A DNA stretch of 64,000 bases from Zygaena filipendulae (GCA_907165275.2 OU015660.1:692001-756000); one strand, 5' to 3'; numbered from the stretch's first letter, positions 41,528 through 55,129 are shown. A program made the numbers and translations. Notes: generated by a model not told the origin, from the sequence alone.

Positions 41528-43091
41528 GTGCGTTTTTATTCCACGTGCATTTGTTATATTGTTGTATGGGGTCCGGCGCGGCCCACGTGCCCGGGCAGGC
41601 CCGGGAGTAAGCGGTGTTTACGGCGGCCGGCGCATGCGCGCGGTTTGTTTTGCGCCGCGTCCATGGCACACCGCAGCCGCGGGTCAAACACCGGCCTAAC
41701 CTACAAAAGCCGTACACATTGCATACGTAATTTATTGTCGACGAGTCGTGTAAGTATTGTGCGGACGGATGGATACAGTAAGCCGAGAGCCAGGAGAGAT
41801 CCGAGCGCCTAGCAGCGGTAACTCGACGCCGCCTTGCGAAGGTTTGTTTTAGTTGCGCCGTTGCCGAAATTTGTGTTCCCCGAATTCATCTCTGCGAAGG
41901 TAGGTAGGTAGGTAGGCTTCGCTTTGATATAAGTCTAATAAGATTCTTATTGGAGTTCTTACTGAGAAACTACTTGAAAGAGATTCGGGGTCGTTAATTC
42001 GAATGTAGGTACCTACCTACTAGATGATAAGCTGCTGTTTAGAAAGATAATGTAGGTAGGTACACGCATATTGCGAAAATTGAGACTACCCTCGAAACTG
42101 AAACATTTTCGATCGACCTACCCACCTAATAAGGCAATGACCTGCTTTGTTTGATGTGTATCGCCTTGTACCTATTGTTACTGACAAGTTAATATGCAAA
42201 TATAACTCAGTTTGATATTGGAAAACGTTATAGGTAGGTAGGTAGTTACGTCCTACCAACAATGCTGAGTAGGTGGGTACGTCCCTCCACCTAGGTATTT
42301 TCCAATTAGAGTGGGAGATGTGTGTGTTATTATTCTTTTATATAAGACGCTGTGGGGTTTACTTAGTCAAATATATTTTAATAAAGTAGGTACCTACTTA
42401 TCGCATTTCTGAACGTTTTCATTTAATAATAATAATTTAACAATTTTTATTTAAAAATTTCACTAAAATTTATTCTACGCTGTCTACTTTCAACTAGGAG
42501 GTAGGACTCTAGAAGTGTTCAACTTCTACAATAGGTATCTCTTACCAACACAGCTGAAGAAGTTACCTATCGTTGACTTATACTCACAGAACAAATTGAA
42601 ATAAATATTCGTACATTGTACCTACCTATGTTTGTCTGTTTGTTACTTACTACTATACTGATTTAAATGAGCGCCGAGGTAATAACACGAGTGACTAAAT
42701 GTACATATTTTAAATCGCCAGAACTTTGCTTTTCCCCACCTTAGTCGAGCACCAGCTCAACATCTAGGTAGGTACCTAGTTAGGCGACCAAAATCGAAGA
42801 AATTTAACTAATTTTTTTTTTAACAACATACCTACCTACTACTAAAAAGAATTGCGACACGCTTGATGGGACAACTTGCGCAGTCTGTTATTATGGTATG
42901 TCTGAGACCGCGACATTCAGGAGCACCCTCTAAATAGGTATTATAGTTACGTATCCAACTTCTGCACAGTGTAATCTAAACAACGAATTAGTACCCTTGA
43001 CATTCACTTCGTAACAGTAAGGTCGATATTGTTATTCGACAACAATGATGTCGCAATAACAAGAGGTAGATATGTTATGCGAGTAGGTACT
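41528..43091 (+). other. Start of the presumed giant first intron
   Basis: CpG-rich to about 41700, then AT-rich with many GGTA/TACC repeats (about 41899-41917, 42230-42243). No gene or transposon end recognised. Confidence 0.5.
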
Positions 43092-43333
43092 TACCGCCGC
43101 AATCAAAGTCGACTTTAATGATTACTTTGTTAAGTATAGATTTTTAAAACAAAACTGCCGCAGTGAGACAAGTTTAATAAATTAATGTTAATTGGCACTT
43201 AACTAATTAAGTTACATCTCATTAAATGCCAATTAACATTAATTTACTGAACGTCTCTGATTGCGGCAGTTTTGTTTTAGAAATCTATACTTAACTAAGT
43301 AATCATTAAAGTCGACTCTGAGTGCGGCCGTTA
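43092..43333. mobile_element. Foldback-F copy 3
   Basis: ttaccgccgcaatcaaagtc to agtcgactctgagtgcggcc gttaa; same palindromic arms as 38540-38781. Confidence 0.85.
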
Positions 43334-43409
43334 AAAAAACGGATCCGTTACGTCTATCTGTGATCACACGAACAAGAAATTAAACTTTTAAAATAACTTA
43401 ATGCCACCT

Positions 43410-44145
43410 ATTACATTTCATAATGATCGGTTGAGCCTTTAAGGCGTGAAAGCGTAACAGACAGACAGACAGTTACTTTCGCATTTATAATATTATTACT
43501 AGCTGTGCCCCGCGGTTTCACCCGCGGTAATTTCGGAGTTCCCCTGGGAATTCCGGGATAAAAAGTACCCTATGTCCTTCTCAGTACCCCTGACAACGTG
43601 CATGCCAAATTTTATCCAAATCCGTTTAGGCGTTTTTGCGTGATTGAATAACAAACATCCACACTTTCACATCTTCTTCTTCTATCTATATCTTCTATAC
43701 TTATAATAAATCTGTAGAGAGGTCAATTCTGTACATTGAATATATATTCAAAATTAATATTGGAGGATGAATGGTGATCGATACTGATGCCAAAAATGCA
43801 ATCAGTAAATTTTTTGTCTGTCTGTCTGTCTATATGTGCACGCATGGGTCAAAAACTACTGAAGGGATTTTGACCAAACTTGGTACGATTGTGGTCCATA
43901 CTCCTGGGCAGGTTATAGGCTATATAACATAACGTTAAGACACATAGGAGCTGAGCAGTGACGATAAATTTGAAGCAAGTCGGATGAAAATGCGCTTTCG
44001 AGCTCTTATCCTCGCATACGTTTGGATGAAATTTGGCATGCACGTTGTTAGGGGTACAGAAAAGGACATAGGGTACTTTTTATCCCGGAATTCCCGCGGG
44101 AACTCCGAAATTACAGCGGGTGAAACCCGCGGGGCACAGCTAGTG
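43410..44145. repeat. Three family R copies in a row
   Basis: 43410-43495 (tail only), 43498-43690 (ctagctgtgccccgcggttt to ccacactttcacatc) and 43805-44145 (inverted: ctgaagggattttgacc to cccgcggggcacagctagt). Confidence 0.75.
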
Positions 44146-44882
44146 TATAATATTAGTAGGTTAATATGAGACGAGATGAGGATGAGACGCATTTGTACCT
44201 GTTTATATCGCGTTTATTTCCAAACCGCCATTCTGCAAGTACTGCGTTTGCATTATAAGGAGGGCAAAATTATTTGCGTTGGGTCATTTTATACCGTATC
44301 ATTTTTCAGGCGCAGGCAACCTATCCGTAAATTTTTTATGGGAACGTTGTACAAGGTTTCACGTGTCTCGTATCGTAACCGCTCCAAGCTCCAGCTCCTT
44401 TGTGCGAATTGTGTGTTAACTGTAAGGCGTATCAGTTAGCGATTAGGTATTATAGGTAGGTAGGTATATGTATATATATCCTCTTGGTTGTATGTCCATT
44501 GTAATCCGATAGGTACACCATCCGTGGCCCCATTGTTCTTTTGGTCGCGCAAATTTGCTCCGTTATCCAAATTGATGTAGACCAACATCCATTAGGCGGT
44601 TATGAGACGAGAATTGTGTTAGAATGATTGCCCTTTTTGTCCTCTCGACGAAGTACTCCGAACTCTCCGGACTAGCAATTGTAATCGGATGACAGTCCAC
44701 GAGCCGCCGCTCCGGATTTGAGGTTCGACTTATCGTTTTGATCGAAAAAGTTGTTTGATACTAACGACTGACGATAATAAATAATCTATACTTTTGATTA
44801 TCGTCGGTTAATAGTTTCAAAAAGTTTGTAGAGCCATGCTTTAAATTTTAAAGTCTATAGACCCATGCTTTAAATTCTAAAG

Positions 44883-45550
44883 CATGGGTCTCCAAACTTG
44901 TTCGCGTAAGGACCACACTGATTGACTCCCATACTAAGTCCCAAGGGCCAGAACCTAACTAGCTTATCGTACCAACATAATTTGTTATTTTAAAATAAGT
45001 ATGCGTAAATTTTCGTTTAGGTTACCTGGAAGAGATTGTTTTGTAATCGATTTTACAAGATTATTTTGTTAATTAACTTTTTATAGGTAGTGCACTAAAG
45101 TATAAATTAAATTAAAAAAATATTTAACATGACCAAAGGCCATGCCAGCCATGACTTATTTACTTACATTTTAAATGGACATAGATAAGCAATAGTGTGT
45201 TAACCCACACTGGAGAAATTTTGATTAAATTAAAGTTTTAAAATTATAGCGCCATTTTGTGGCAAATTTTTTATGTTCAATATTTAGTTACATATTTAAA
45301 CAATGTAATAAGGTAAACACATAATTAAAAAACGTTCTCTAACTCTCAATAAAACGTTCTGAATCAGTAACTTCATTTTGTGGGTTAACATGTTATTGCT
45401 TATCTGCGTCCAAATATAATACCTACTTATATTTCAAACAGTTTATGGCAGGCCAGATAGATGTCAAGTAATCCCGGCCCGCTACGTGAACCGGATTGTA
45501 GGCCCTCGCGGGCCGGACCCGGCCCGCGGGCCGTAGTTAGGAGACCCTTG
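44883..45550. mobile_element. hAT-like element, 668 bp, carrying a nested MITE-T4
   Basis: Ends CATGGGTCTCCAAACTTG and, inverted, CAAGGGTCTCCTAACTACG. Flanks TTCTAAAG (44875-44882) and GTCTAAAG (45551-45558) are an 8-bp duplication with one mismatch. Confidence 0.8.
45177..45411 (-). mobile_element. MITE-T4 copy 4 with AAAT duplication
   Basis: ggacatagataagcaatagt to tgttattgcttatctgcgtcc; AAAT on both flanks. Nested in the hAT-like element. Confidence 0.88.
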
Positions 45551-45697
45551 GTCTAAAGCATAATAATAACAGCCGAAATTAAGCAGAGTTCGTACGATAG
45601 GTACCAGAAAACCGATATAATACTTAGGTATGTGTTGTTGTAAATACTAAAACAATATTATACAGTAAAACCTAGACTCATTGTAAACACAAATGTT

Positions 45698-45800
45698 ACT
45701 AATATTATAAATGCGAAAGTTTGTGTGTATGGATGGATGTTTATTACTCTTTCACGCAAAAACTAATGGTTAAATATACTTACAACGAACCTGGCTTTGC
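45698..45800. repeat. Family R fragment, head only
   Basis: aatattataaatgcgaaagt, then ggatggatgtttattactct ttcacgc; the CCCGCGG core is missing. Confidence 0.55.
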
Positions 45801-46019
45801 TAAAAGCTTGAATAGCATACATTTCATCACATCAGGCTGGCAATCCGTTTTGCATGTGCCAACGCCGCTGGTGTTTCGCTTGAAACTCAAATTTTACTAC
45901 AGTGAAACAAATTCGACCTAACTAGAACTAAAATATCGATATAAAGTATTATATCTCGTTTAGGTTTATTGTAGTATACTATGAAAGAAAGAATTTTTAG
46001 AAAGGATCTGCAGTGTAGG

Positions 46020-46210
46020 TAACTATGTAACTTTTGTTGCTACCATATCTCAGTTTCAATCAGAAAAATAGCGATTTTGTGACTAATTAATCATGTTAAT
46101 GCAGCTTTCATTCATTTTGGTTGATTGCTAGATATTCTATCGCAGAACCGCCATGTTTTTGATTGCAACCGAAAAATGTAACAAACAAAAGTTACAATAT
46201 TAATAGCCCC
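46020..46210. repeat. Repeat D, copy 2
   Basis: Matches parts of 7085-7385 (ctaattaatcatgtta, aaccgccatgtttttgattg). Confidence 0.5.
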
Positions 46211-48052
46211 TCAACACATATTACATATAGCTAGTTCTATTACTTACCCTTAACATTCAAAACAACCAACTAACCTTACCTCTTTACAATATTTATTTTA
46301 TTTTTATTTATTTAATTTATGTTTTGGCAACAAACAGTCATATATACATCTTAATTTTTACAATATTTCGTATTACTATGTTACAGACCTACAGTGCCGA
46401 TACATGATAATAATTACACAGTACAAATGAGAGTACTATATTAGTGTAGGTACATACATGATATTCGAAAACAACAAACAGAATGTCAATTAGCAGTTAA
46501 TAATACAATATGTACCTCTAGAGGAGTACTTAAACAGCTCACTCATCACTGCGCTTCCGATTGCCCAAATTTTTCTAACCTACGCTTAGAGAAGCACGCG
46601 GTTGCATATCTAACCGTATTGACCAAATCAAGGTTATATTATTTATACAGAGCTCGCGTTTAATTCGATTCAAGGCGTTATCTTTGTGAATTAGATGTTT
46701 TGTTTTTTTAATTGTAGGGCATTTGTAAATTTTTACTACAGAGATTCAAGCTCGTCTTGTAATGCGATATTCTGTTCATCCATTACCAACGCTGGTGTCT
46801 CGGAAAGTCAGGAAAAGGTTGTCTATCTAGGCTGTTTGATCAATGTTCGGTTTCTGTACCACAACCTCAGGACCTCCTATTTAAGTTTCTTATATTGTAT
46901 TTATTGTATCTCGCAAACTGTAACGCACAAAATTTTACACGTTCACACATTTATCAAACGCACCTACGGAAGTCGTAGCCAACGCAAACAATTATAAACC
47001 ACAGATTATAACTTCAGGGAACGGTTGCGCACGTTGATCTTAAAACAACAACGTGTTTGCTCTCCGGTTGGCGAACACTGAAGCAGGTTGCTGAATGAGA
47101 AGTTTTGAGAGGGTGCACTTGAAAAAAAAAAATGAAAAAATCATTCAAATTTATTGGCATTTAACTAAATTTGACTTAATAAGCTGACTATAAACTCTGA
47201 GTGCGGCCGCAAGATTTTCAAATGTAAAGCTAACGTCGCAAATCCGTACGTACCTCTGCAAACTGTGATAATCACGATTCAAAATTATTTCCAGTTTGAT
47301 TTAGGTATTTGTTATCCACCACTAGGTATACCTACACCAGTTTTCAAGGAACGATAAAGTTAATAAAAACTATGTAAAAGCAGATGAAACAAGGTAGCGA
47401 GAAAATGTCGGTCAAGAAAAGTAAGTGCGTTGAAGTCTTATCATATCGTTAGTTCTAATATAGGTACGTACCAACATACCAAGTAGGTATTGGATGGAAC
47501 ATGAAACCATGTTACATCTAATATCGTTAAGAGCAGGTTAAAGCTTACGTGCGCTACCTCACTAATGTTATTTGATGTTACGTCGATCTTTATAAAGCTC
47601 CTGTAATTTTTACTTGTGTAGGTACCTTTTTTTATTAAGAGTATTTCGAGTTTGTGGGACGTGGTCAATAAAATCCACTCAAATTTCTACCTTTACGCCA
47701 TATTTGCATAGGTTGATGGAAATAAAGTGGTATTTGGGTTCGTTCTTCTCGTCTCTTTTACGACTTAATGACGATTTAGTAGCTACTATATTCACTTTTA
47801 AGCGAGTATCATGAGTAAGTAAATAGCTCGTTTGTAAAGTGGATTTCTTGTGTGAAGTTTACATAACCTTTGCGAAAGTATAGGTAAACTACCTGTATCT
47901 TATCTATTAAAGAATTAGGCTGAAGGCCAATTTTTCTTATTTCCAAACCTTTTCGTCCTTTTATATTGGTTTGTAGTAGTGTTATGTAATATTATGATAC
48001 TAGCGCATTTCGTCAGTATCGTAACTTACAAGTTGTCACAATAATTTTACAG
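46211..48052. other. No gene recognised
   Basis: AT-rich. It includes the open frame at 46695-46997, which has no recognisable domain, and a foldback-F relic at 47136-47215 (gagtgcggccgcaag). Confidence 0.5.
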
Positions 48053-48148
48053 AATGACGCAATCACTGTAGGCCCCACAATGCTGCCCAGCGGCCCGCCA
48101 GGCTACGCCATCTCCTCTAATACCAACAGTCTACACATACAAACATAA
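48053..48148 (+). CDS. Possible 3'-terminal coding exon
   Basis: A plausible acceptor (ataattttacag) precedes 31 codons NDAITVGPTMLPSGPPGYAI, SSNTNSLHIQT, and TAA. GC is clearly higher than in the flanks. It must be entered in phase 0, so it cannot join directly to the phase-1 exon at 41467. No family recognised; may be chance. Confidence 0.25.
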   Translation, partial: NDAITVGPTMLPSGPPGYAISSNTNSLHIQT

Positions 48149-48394
48149 ACGCGATTTAACATAAAAAAAAATCCATCGCCGCTCAATTTTTATTTCAATA
48201 CAAAAGAATCGAAAAAAAAAGCAAACAAATCGTTAATCTTCTAACGTAAAATATTCGTGACGATATTGATGTGACACCACAAGGACACAAGCGAAAGCCT
48301 TCGTCGAGTCCAGATCGCGAATTTTGTTAAAATATTATAATGAAAGCCATCTTTTCCAATCAAATGATTTGGAAATCATTGTGGCGTAGCTAAC

Positions 48395-48485
48395 TAGTAG
48401 CGAAGAGGACGGAGGAAGAGGCAAGGGGGTGCTACAAGGCCAGAGGCCCGAGACTCGCGCACTCGGCTCAGCCCGCGCCGTAGGT
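48395..48485. other. GC/purine-rich island
   Basis: gaggacggaggaagaggcaa, then a CG-rich segment (gactcgcgcactcggctcag). It could be a promoter or untranslated exon; nothing decides this. Confidence 0.3.
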
Positions 48486-51400
48486 AGCTTCTGACGTTTA
48501 CTTGTTTACTGACCAAAATCACTATTGATTGTCGATACAATACGAACGTAATCGGGGCTCTGACAAAAAAGGCTATGTACGTGTTCGTGTTAACAACATA
48601 ATTGTGATCGAATAATCACGGCTCAATCTGATTTCAATCACATTTCTCTTTTGAATGTTTGATAATAAATCATTTAGTACCTATATTTCGAATAATTGTG
48701 TTTTATTTAAATTGATTTTATCATTTAAATAGTTAAGTAACGGCGCTGATTCTACCTGTAACGCTCTAAATTTCTAATGTTTTCTTTATTACATATAGTT
48801 ATTAAAAGAAGGTGAAATTGAAAATTATTGGTTGATAAAGGAAAATAATAGGAATGTTATCACTGTAACAAATCTAGTATTACATACAGAAAAAAAGTTC
48901 AAAATTCCAATCCGATGTCAGAGGTGATTTGCCAAACGGTAGAATAAATGTGTGACAGTCAGAATTTCAGCTGGCGGTGTATGTTGTATTGTTTATTAGC
49001 TGTCAAACTGTAAACTAAACGGCATCCATATTAAAAGAAAAAGAGAAGAACGATCGAAGCCAAATTCGTCAAGTCGAAGTAGGTAATAAACTTTTGCGTT
49101 CTTGATTATTGTATTTCTTTTTATGTAAGTCCAGCCTGCGCCAAAGTTCGGCCATAATTTTTGCGTAGTCTATTTATACATTTAAATAATAAAAGACAAC
49201 TAAATCTTTGTACGTATATTATTATCAAAGTTGATTTGTTTTTCTCCCCTATGGAAAAGTTTACTGAGAATAACAAACTGTCAGAAAGATTTCCTATAGA
49301 TTTCGGAGGTTATGTGTCGGATTCCTGCTTGCAAATTAATGGGCATTATGGAAATATCATATAGTTACTATCAAAATCACTGCAAAATTTCTCATAATAC
49401 GATTTTAACTTGGCGGAAAGAAGATTTGACTTGATTCACAATTGAATATAGTTAATGCGTTTTACGACATTGTGCTATGAGCCTATGAACATTAGTTAGA
49501 GATGTCGAATGAAGCTGCTCATAAAATTTCGATCGAACTTCACGTGGTAAGTTCGTTTGATCTTCATTAACTTCACAATTTCATTTTCTCTGACTGTGAC
49601 AATTCTGTCTAAGACGACGTGATAGTTAGTATGACCCCGTTCTATGAATGGCGGTGCATTGTGTCTACATCTGTCATCAGACGGATCGCCAATTTCGCTG
49701 CTAAGGTGACCGACCCAATGCCTGACCCGGCCTGAGGATGACTAATATAAACACTGAGAACTAAGAGACCTTGTTTAGAAGTTTCTACGTATACATGTTG
49801 TATCTATACTTGGATGCGTTACGTTACTACCTACTATACTCGTTGGACTATCCTTGAGGCACTATTTGCTCTATAGTTAGTTGAAAATTAGCCCTTGATG
49901 ATTTTCTTCTGTTAAATGGTGGTTTTTTTTGGAACATGGTAGAATGATATGAAACAACCATGGTGCAACTTAGAAGCCGTACAAGTCAAGCCAACGCATC
50001 TCTGCTGTTTTCCGCGACTTCAACCCGTATGAATTCCAGGATACCGTCGGAAACTCCGTATTACCGTACCTATTAAGTTCTGTAGAGTAATATTGTAAAA
50101 AATAATTACCATCGAATTCTATTGCGAAGGTTAGAACAATTTTAAGCGAACTGAGCCTACACAATTTAATTTTGTTTTATACTTACTATTCACGAAGTAA
50201 TAAACTATCTGGCAACGGCCGGTTCCGACGCGTCTCGTACCGTCCGATTACGTTTGGCTTATTAGATGAAATTGTAAGAAAACCGGTTAAGTGCAAAATG
50301 TTATTCAGGGTCGAGGGTTCTGCAATGTATTAAGTATGCCGAATACTCGTACCAATACAATTGACTGCGGCACTTTTTCTTCTAACTGTGTTAAATTGTC
50401 GTCGGGTATAATAATAATAATATTTGTTGTTTGATTGAGATTTGAGTACTGTTTGCTACAAACAGACAGTTGTTTGCATAAGTTTGTATTCGATTTTTAA
50501 CCGGGAAGTTCTCAGTTCGTAAATATTTTTTTTAAATTTAAGGACTGAGACCGGTTTATAAATTACGAATATGGGTGTAAACCCTGCAAATTTTAAGTTT
50601 TTTTAGGTACTTTGAGCGACTTTCAGAGAAAGATTATAATTTTTTTTTTAATTTTTTTTTTGTGATCTACTGTAAAGTATGAGGAGTACTTATAAAGCAA
50701 ACTGGGCTACTACTACTTAGCTATAATATCACTTTTGTTATTTGTGTATTTATAACGTGTATCATACAAATAAATGTTTCCCTTCTTAATTTTTTCATAT
50801 CGACTTGCTCGTATTTAAAGCATTTAAAAACTTTTATGACCTCATGTATTTCGTGACCATTCTATATCTGTTTTTGCAAATCTCAGATTCTAGACTCGTG
50901 ACTCTAAAAGTTGTGATTTTGACTGAAAGAAATAATTAGCTGAATAATAAACCAAGTTAGGAAGGAGTTGCCTGTTGTTTAAATCTGATGGAATCCTAAA
51001 ATACTGTTTGAGATTGATCATGATGAAATATCTGGATGCCGTGTGAACGTTGTATGATCGATGATTGTAAACATTTATCTTCGAAGCTGCGTTATTTGAC
51101 AATTGCGAGTATCTGTGTTAGATGGAAATAGATTTTGTTAGAACGAGCAAGTATACAATATGTCTTAAAGTAACTAACACGTTTGATATGATGAAGCATA
51201 ATGACACATAGAGGAGAACAACGCTAGATGCCTCTACTGCATAGATCGAAGATGGAATGATACAGTTAAGAAAATGAAAAGTATTTACATAAAAAGAGGA
51301 GTAGGTATATATAGATGTAAGGCCTCCTGAAAGAAATTGAGAGTATAGCTAGTAGATTAGATTAGGGTACATTATAAGGGCTTTACAGATAATGTAGTTC

Positions 51401-52120
51401 TCAAAGAATCCAGGAAATAGAAATGTTGGCCGACAACAGGTGTTATGTACTGACGAGGTCTGGTGCAAGATCGAGGAGAACCGAGTAGATACAAACGTAT
51501 AGAGACTTACATCCAATCGTCCTGATTGGGCAGTGGCTTAAAAAGAGTTTTCTTTCTCACTCGTCTCTTCTACTGGAAAATCGGTCTTCCGAGTTTTATT
51601 TTGCAACTTCTGACATTCAAGACTTAAGGATTATTATAAGGAAGACCTATTATGATATAACGACATCAAGTCTTTGCCTAACGGTTATCTATGGTGTGTG
51701 ACTTTAGTTATTACATAGTTAGTTTTCTTGAATCCTTGGCTCACGATTGCCCAAATAATAGTGTCATCTATTCGTAGATATTATGTAGTGTCCATTGAAC
51801 CTTCCACCGAATCCGATTCCGTCACGGATGTCATTCAATTACCGAACATCCGGTGGGAACATAACCGAAGAAAATCCCCTTTTGTTTACTGCGGTCTTCA
51901 CAGGCGAAGCGAGACACGTAAACGAAGAAAGAAAATTGACGTTCCAATTTCCTGTATATTTTCCAAAAAGTTTTTTGTTGTTTGGGCCTTCGCCTAACTT
52001 ACACGGGGCTTTATGGTTAGCAGTGGGCTTTTTTTAACTGAATACTTAAATAATTATAATGGTGAGAGACCAGAAAACCGATAATGGAATAATGCTAATG
52101 GAAATTAGTCAATTAATAAT
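48486..52120. other. No gene recognised
   Basis: AT-rich presumed intron or intergenic DNA. Only a weak family R trace near 50015-50070 and short open frames without domains. Confidence 0.5.
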
Positions 52121-52125
52121 CCTAC

Positions 52126-52468
52126 TAATTTATAAATGTGAAAGTGTGGACGTCTGGATGTTTAGATGTTTGGATGTTTGTTACTCAATCACGCAAAAAC
52201 GGCGTAACGGATTTAAATGAAATTTGGCATGCACGTTGTTAGGGGTACAGAGAAGGACATAGAATAGAATAGAATAGAATAGAATAGAATACAATAGAAT
52301 AGAATAGAATACACTTTATTGTACACCAAAATAATGTTACAGTGTGTTAACAAAAACTTATAACTAAAGGCATACAAAAGGCGGTCTTATCGCTTTTTAT
52401 CCTGGAATTCCCGCGGGAACTCCGAAATTACCGCGGGTGAAACCTCGGGGCACAGCTAGTAATAAAAT
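52126..52468. repeat. Family R copy interrupted by a LINE-like tail
   Basis: Starts aatttataaatgtgaaagtg, breaks at gaaggacatag (52261), resumes ctttttatcctggaattccc and ends ggggcacagctagt. Confidence 0.8.
52261..52393 (+). repeat. Nested (AATAG)n and LINE-like tail
   Basis: Repeated gaatagaatagaat, then acactttattgtacaccaaa and caaaaggcggtcttatcgc, inserted in the family R copy. Confidence 0.7.
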
Positions 52469-52485
52469 AATGCTTGCGTGTTTTT

Positions 52486-52532
52486 AACCGACTTCCAAAA
52501 AGGAGGAGGTTCTATGTTCGATTGTATGTATG

Positions 52533-52565
<33 letters not shown>

Positions 52566-52757
52566 ATGTTCAACGATTACTCGAAGACGGTTTGTCTTTG
52601 TTTGATTGTCACCGAATTCAAACCGATCAGTGGTAGCACAAACAAATAATAATATTAAGTGTGTTTTTGTCTTTTGGATTAAATCGATATTTTGTTTATT
52701 TTAGCATTTTATTTTTAGCTTTTCAGTTTTGTGTTTTTGGAAGTCGGTTTTAATTTT
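52486..52757. mobile_element. Element with AACCGACTTCC inverted ends
   Basis: taaccgacttccaaaaagga at the left and ttttggaagtcggtttta at the right. It contains a T run of about 33 (52529-52561). A fragment is at 5351-5390. Confidence 0.65.
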
Positions 52758-53174
52758 TTGGTATGGCTTTCACTCGTCAACAACCAGTCGTTCTCTTGTT
52801 CTTGAGCGTCCTATATATCTTATTGTCTTATGATTGCTTCTCTTTATCCTCCAAAGTGTTTTTACGAAACTAAGAACACGTTTCACTAACGCAGCGTTAC
52901 TAGGCCTATGTTTACAAACTGGGCCCTTATTCACTATGACCATAACGCGTCACGTTAAGATAAGGCGCCACATGAATTGCTTTTCCCTGTGTCAATTTGA
53001 AAAAATACATTTACAACGTTTCTTTTTTCATACGTAATTAATATAAACTTATATTTTTGCATCTGGAGCGTTTGGAATTGTTTTTAGGACGCGCGTTATA
53101 TACCTACCTAATATAACAAAGGATATAAGTATATTTTTAGTATTCAAATACTCTTTCAGTAGCTTTGAAATAGT

Positions 53175-53545
53175 ACATTGTTATCCTAGGGGTGAAAGTA
53201 ACCTCGATCTATTGGCGCCAAACCCCGTCTCGGGACTAAATAAGTCTTTCTCCCGAGGATAACACTGTGCTTTTCATTACGAATGCAAGGAAAGTCAAAA
53301 TAAAAATAGGAATTAGCTAAAGAAAAAAATGAGTGAATTTTATTTTACATAAATCAACCATTAGGTGTGCTACTGGCCAGTAAGTATTCCCCCTATGACA
53401 TAAAAAAAAACTTGAGTTTCTGCAATATCCAGCTGTCAGTTGAAAGCGATTCTCCCTAGGGCTGAAAAGGGTTACTTTCAACCCGCTTCTCAGGCAACTT
53501 CAGACCTACTTTCCGAGTATGAGTAATGAAAAATTAATTTATCAA
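53175..53545. repeat. Unclassified repeat with CCTAGGG / CCCTAGGG inverted motifs
   Basis: tcctaggggtgaaagtaacc and ccctagggctgaaaagggtt ac, with cattacgaatgc and gagtatgagtaatga near the two ends. Boundaries are approximate. Confidence 0.4.
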
Positions 53546-53878
53546 CATTAGTTACATCACCGAAACCTGTCCTCTTAAGAAAAACTGGTCAAAGAAACAT
53601 TTTGATCAATGTTAAATAGGCCGCTCTTTGTACGCAAATGAAGTAGGTCCGGAATAACCCTCCGGGGAAAGGGATCAAAGAGTACTCGTAGAGTCGGTCG
53701 TCCAGTGGCAGCGGAGATAGCAAAGGGTTAAAAGTACCTGGTTGAAATAAATCAAAACTTATATATGTATATCCAACCATATATGTACACTATGTACGAC
53801 AAGATGATCCTCGAGCAAAGTACTTGTACAATGGATTTTAATTAAATTAAGCATAAGCATAAATAATAATAGATGTTT

Positions 53879-54113
53879 GGACATAGATAAGCAATAGTGT
53901 GTTAACCCACACTGGAGAAATTTTGAGTAAATCGTGTTTTAAAAATATAGCGCCATTTTGTGTTCAACACTTTTTATGTTAAATATTTAGTTACATATTT
54001 AAGCAATGTAATAAGGTAAACACACAATTAAAAACGTTCCCTAACTCTCAATAAATCGTTCTGAATCAATAACTTAATTTTGTGGGTTAACATGTTATTG
54101 CTTATCTGCGTCC
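53879..54113 (-). mobile_element. MITE-T4 copy 5 with GTTT duplication
   Basis: ggacatagataagcaatagt to tgcttatctgcgtcc; GTTT on both flanks. Confidence 0.88.
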
Positions 54114-54827
54114 GTTTATGATGTGCATTTGAACGTTTTGTAAACAGCTTCTAGCGCGATGCGTACGCGGCACTCATCGCGTCGTGAGAAACTTGCTCTC
54201 TCTCCGAAAGTCGGGAGCGCACTGAGTTGAATGTCTAAACGCATGCTAGGCATAAAACCACTTTACGAGTTACAACCAATTTTAATAAAAAACTCAATAT
54301 ATTTTTTAGAACACTTACCCCGGGCTGTGTCCCTGGTACCTACACTCTTTAGTCTTGTCTTGTTGTAAATGCGAGACTAGTCTGTGCGTCCGATCTTTTG
54401 CCTTGGAATGTAATGAATAATGTAACCTAGCTATCCCAAAATTTACGTATATCCCAAAATTTACGTGATTATAATTTTTGCGTTTACAAACTGCAGCGTC
54501 GTCAGTTAGGGAAATTGTATCGCGGTTTTCTATTTGCAAGCATCCGGATACGCTACGTCATTTCAGGTTTGAACATTGACCACAACAACAGCAAACTGTA
54601 TCGAATGGGGAACTTACATGAATTTTATAATAATAAAACAAAAAATCTCTTTTTTTTTTAATTAAAGATCCGAAAGTATAAGATTCATGAAATTTTTATT
54701 AAAAAAAAATATCAATGTATTCAAAAATATTCAACGTTTGATTCCGTGGGACGGAACGTTCGCGTTATAATGAAACACCAATCCTATAGCCACGTCTCTT
54801 AAATTTTGTCACTTTTTGTCACTTTTT

Positions 54828-54975
54828 TGTATTTAATTTACTTACCCCTTTCAGGAAAGGCACAAGACAGTATGTTCATTTTATAGCAAGACATTATTTT
54901 CTTTGTCTGAAATTTTGCGTTTGATGCATTCCTAAAACTTTCACAAGCAATCAGCACAGGTGAACCTTAATTTTA
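54828..54975. repeat. About 330-bp dispersed repeat, copy 3, partial
   Basis: ttacccctttcaggaaaggc, tgatgcattcctaaaac, caggtgaacctt; diverged from 24275. Confidence 0.45.
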
Positions 54976-55129
54976 CTTTAGGATATTGAGGTTACTTATC
55001 TGTCAGTCTTGTGTCAGTCTCACATAATAGCTTGTGTGATACCTGTGATAGCAGTGATACCTTTATCACAGACCACTAACAAGAGTAATGACGTAATCTT
55101 TATCTGATAAAATTTTGTAAACATTTATA

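Noticed and set aside
46695..46997. 100-codon ORF preceded by a possible acceptor
   Set aside because: No recognisable domain, low-complexity composition, no compatible neighbouring exon.
51728..52037. Two overlapping frames of 80-89 codons
   Set aside because: No homology recognised, no splice context and typical of chance frames in this region.
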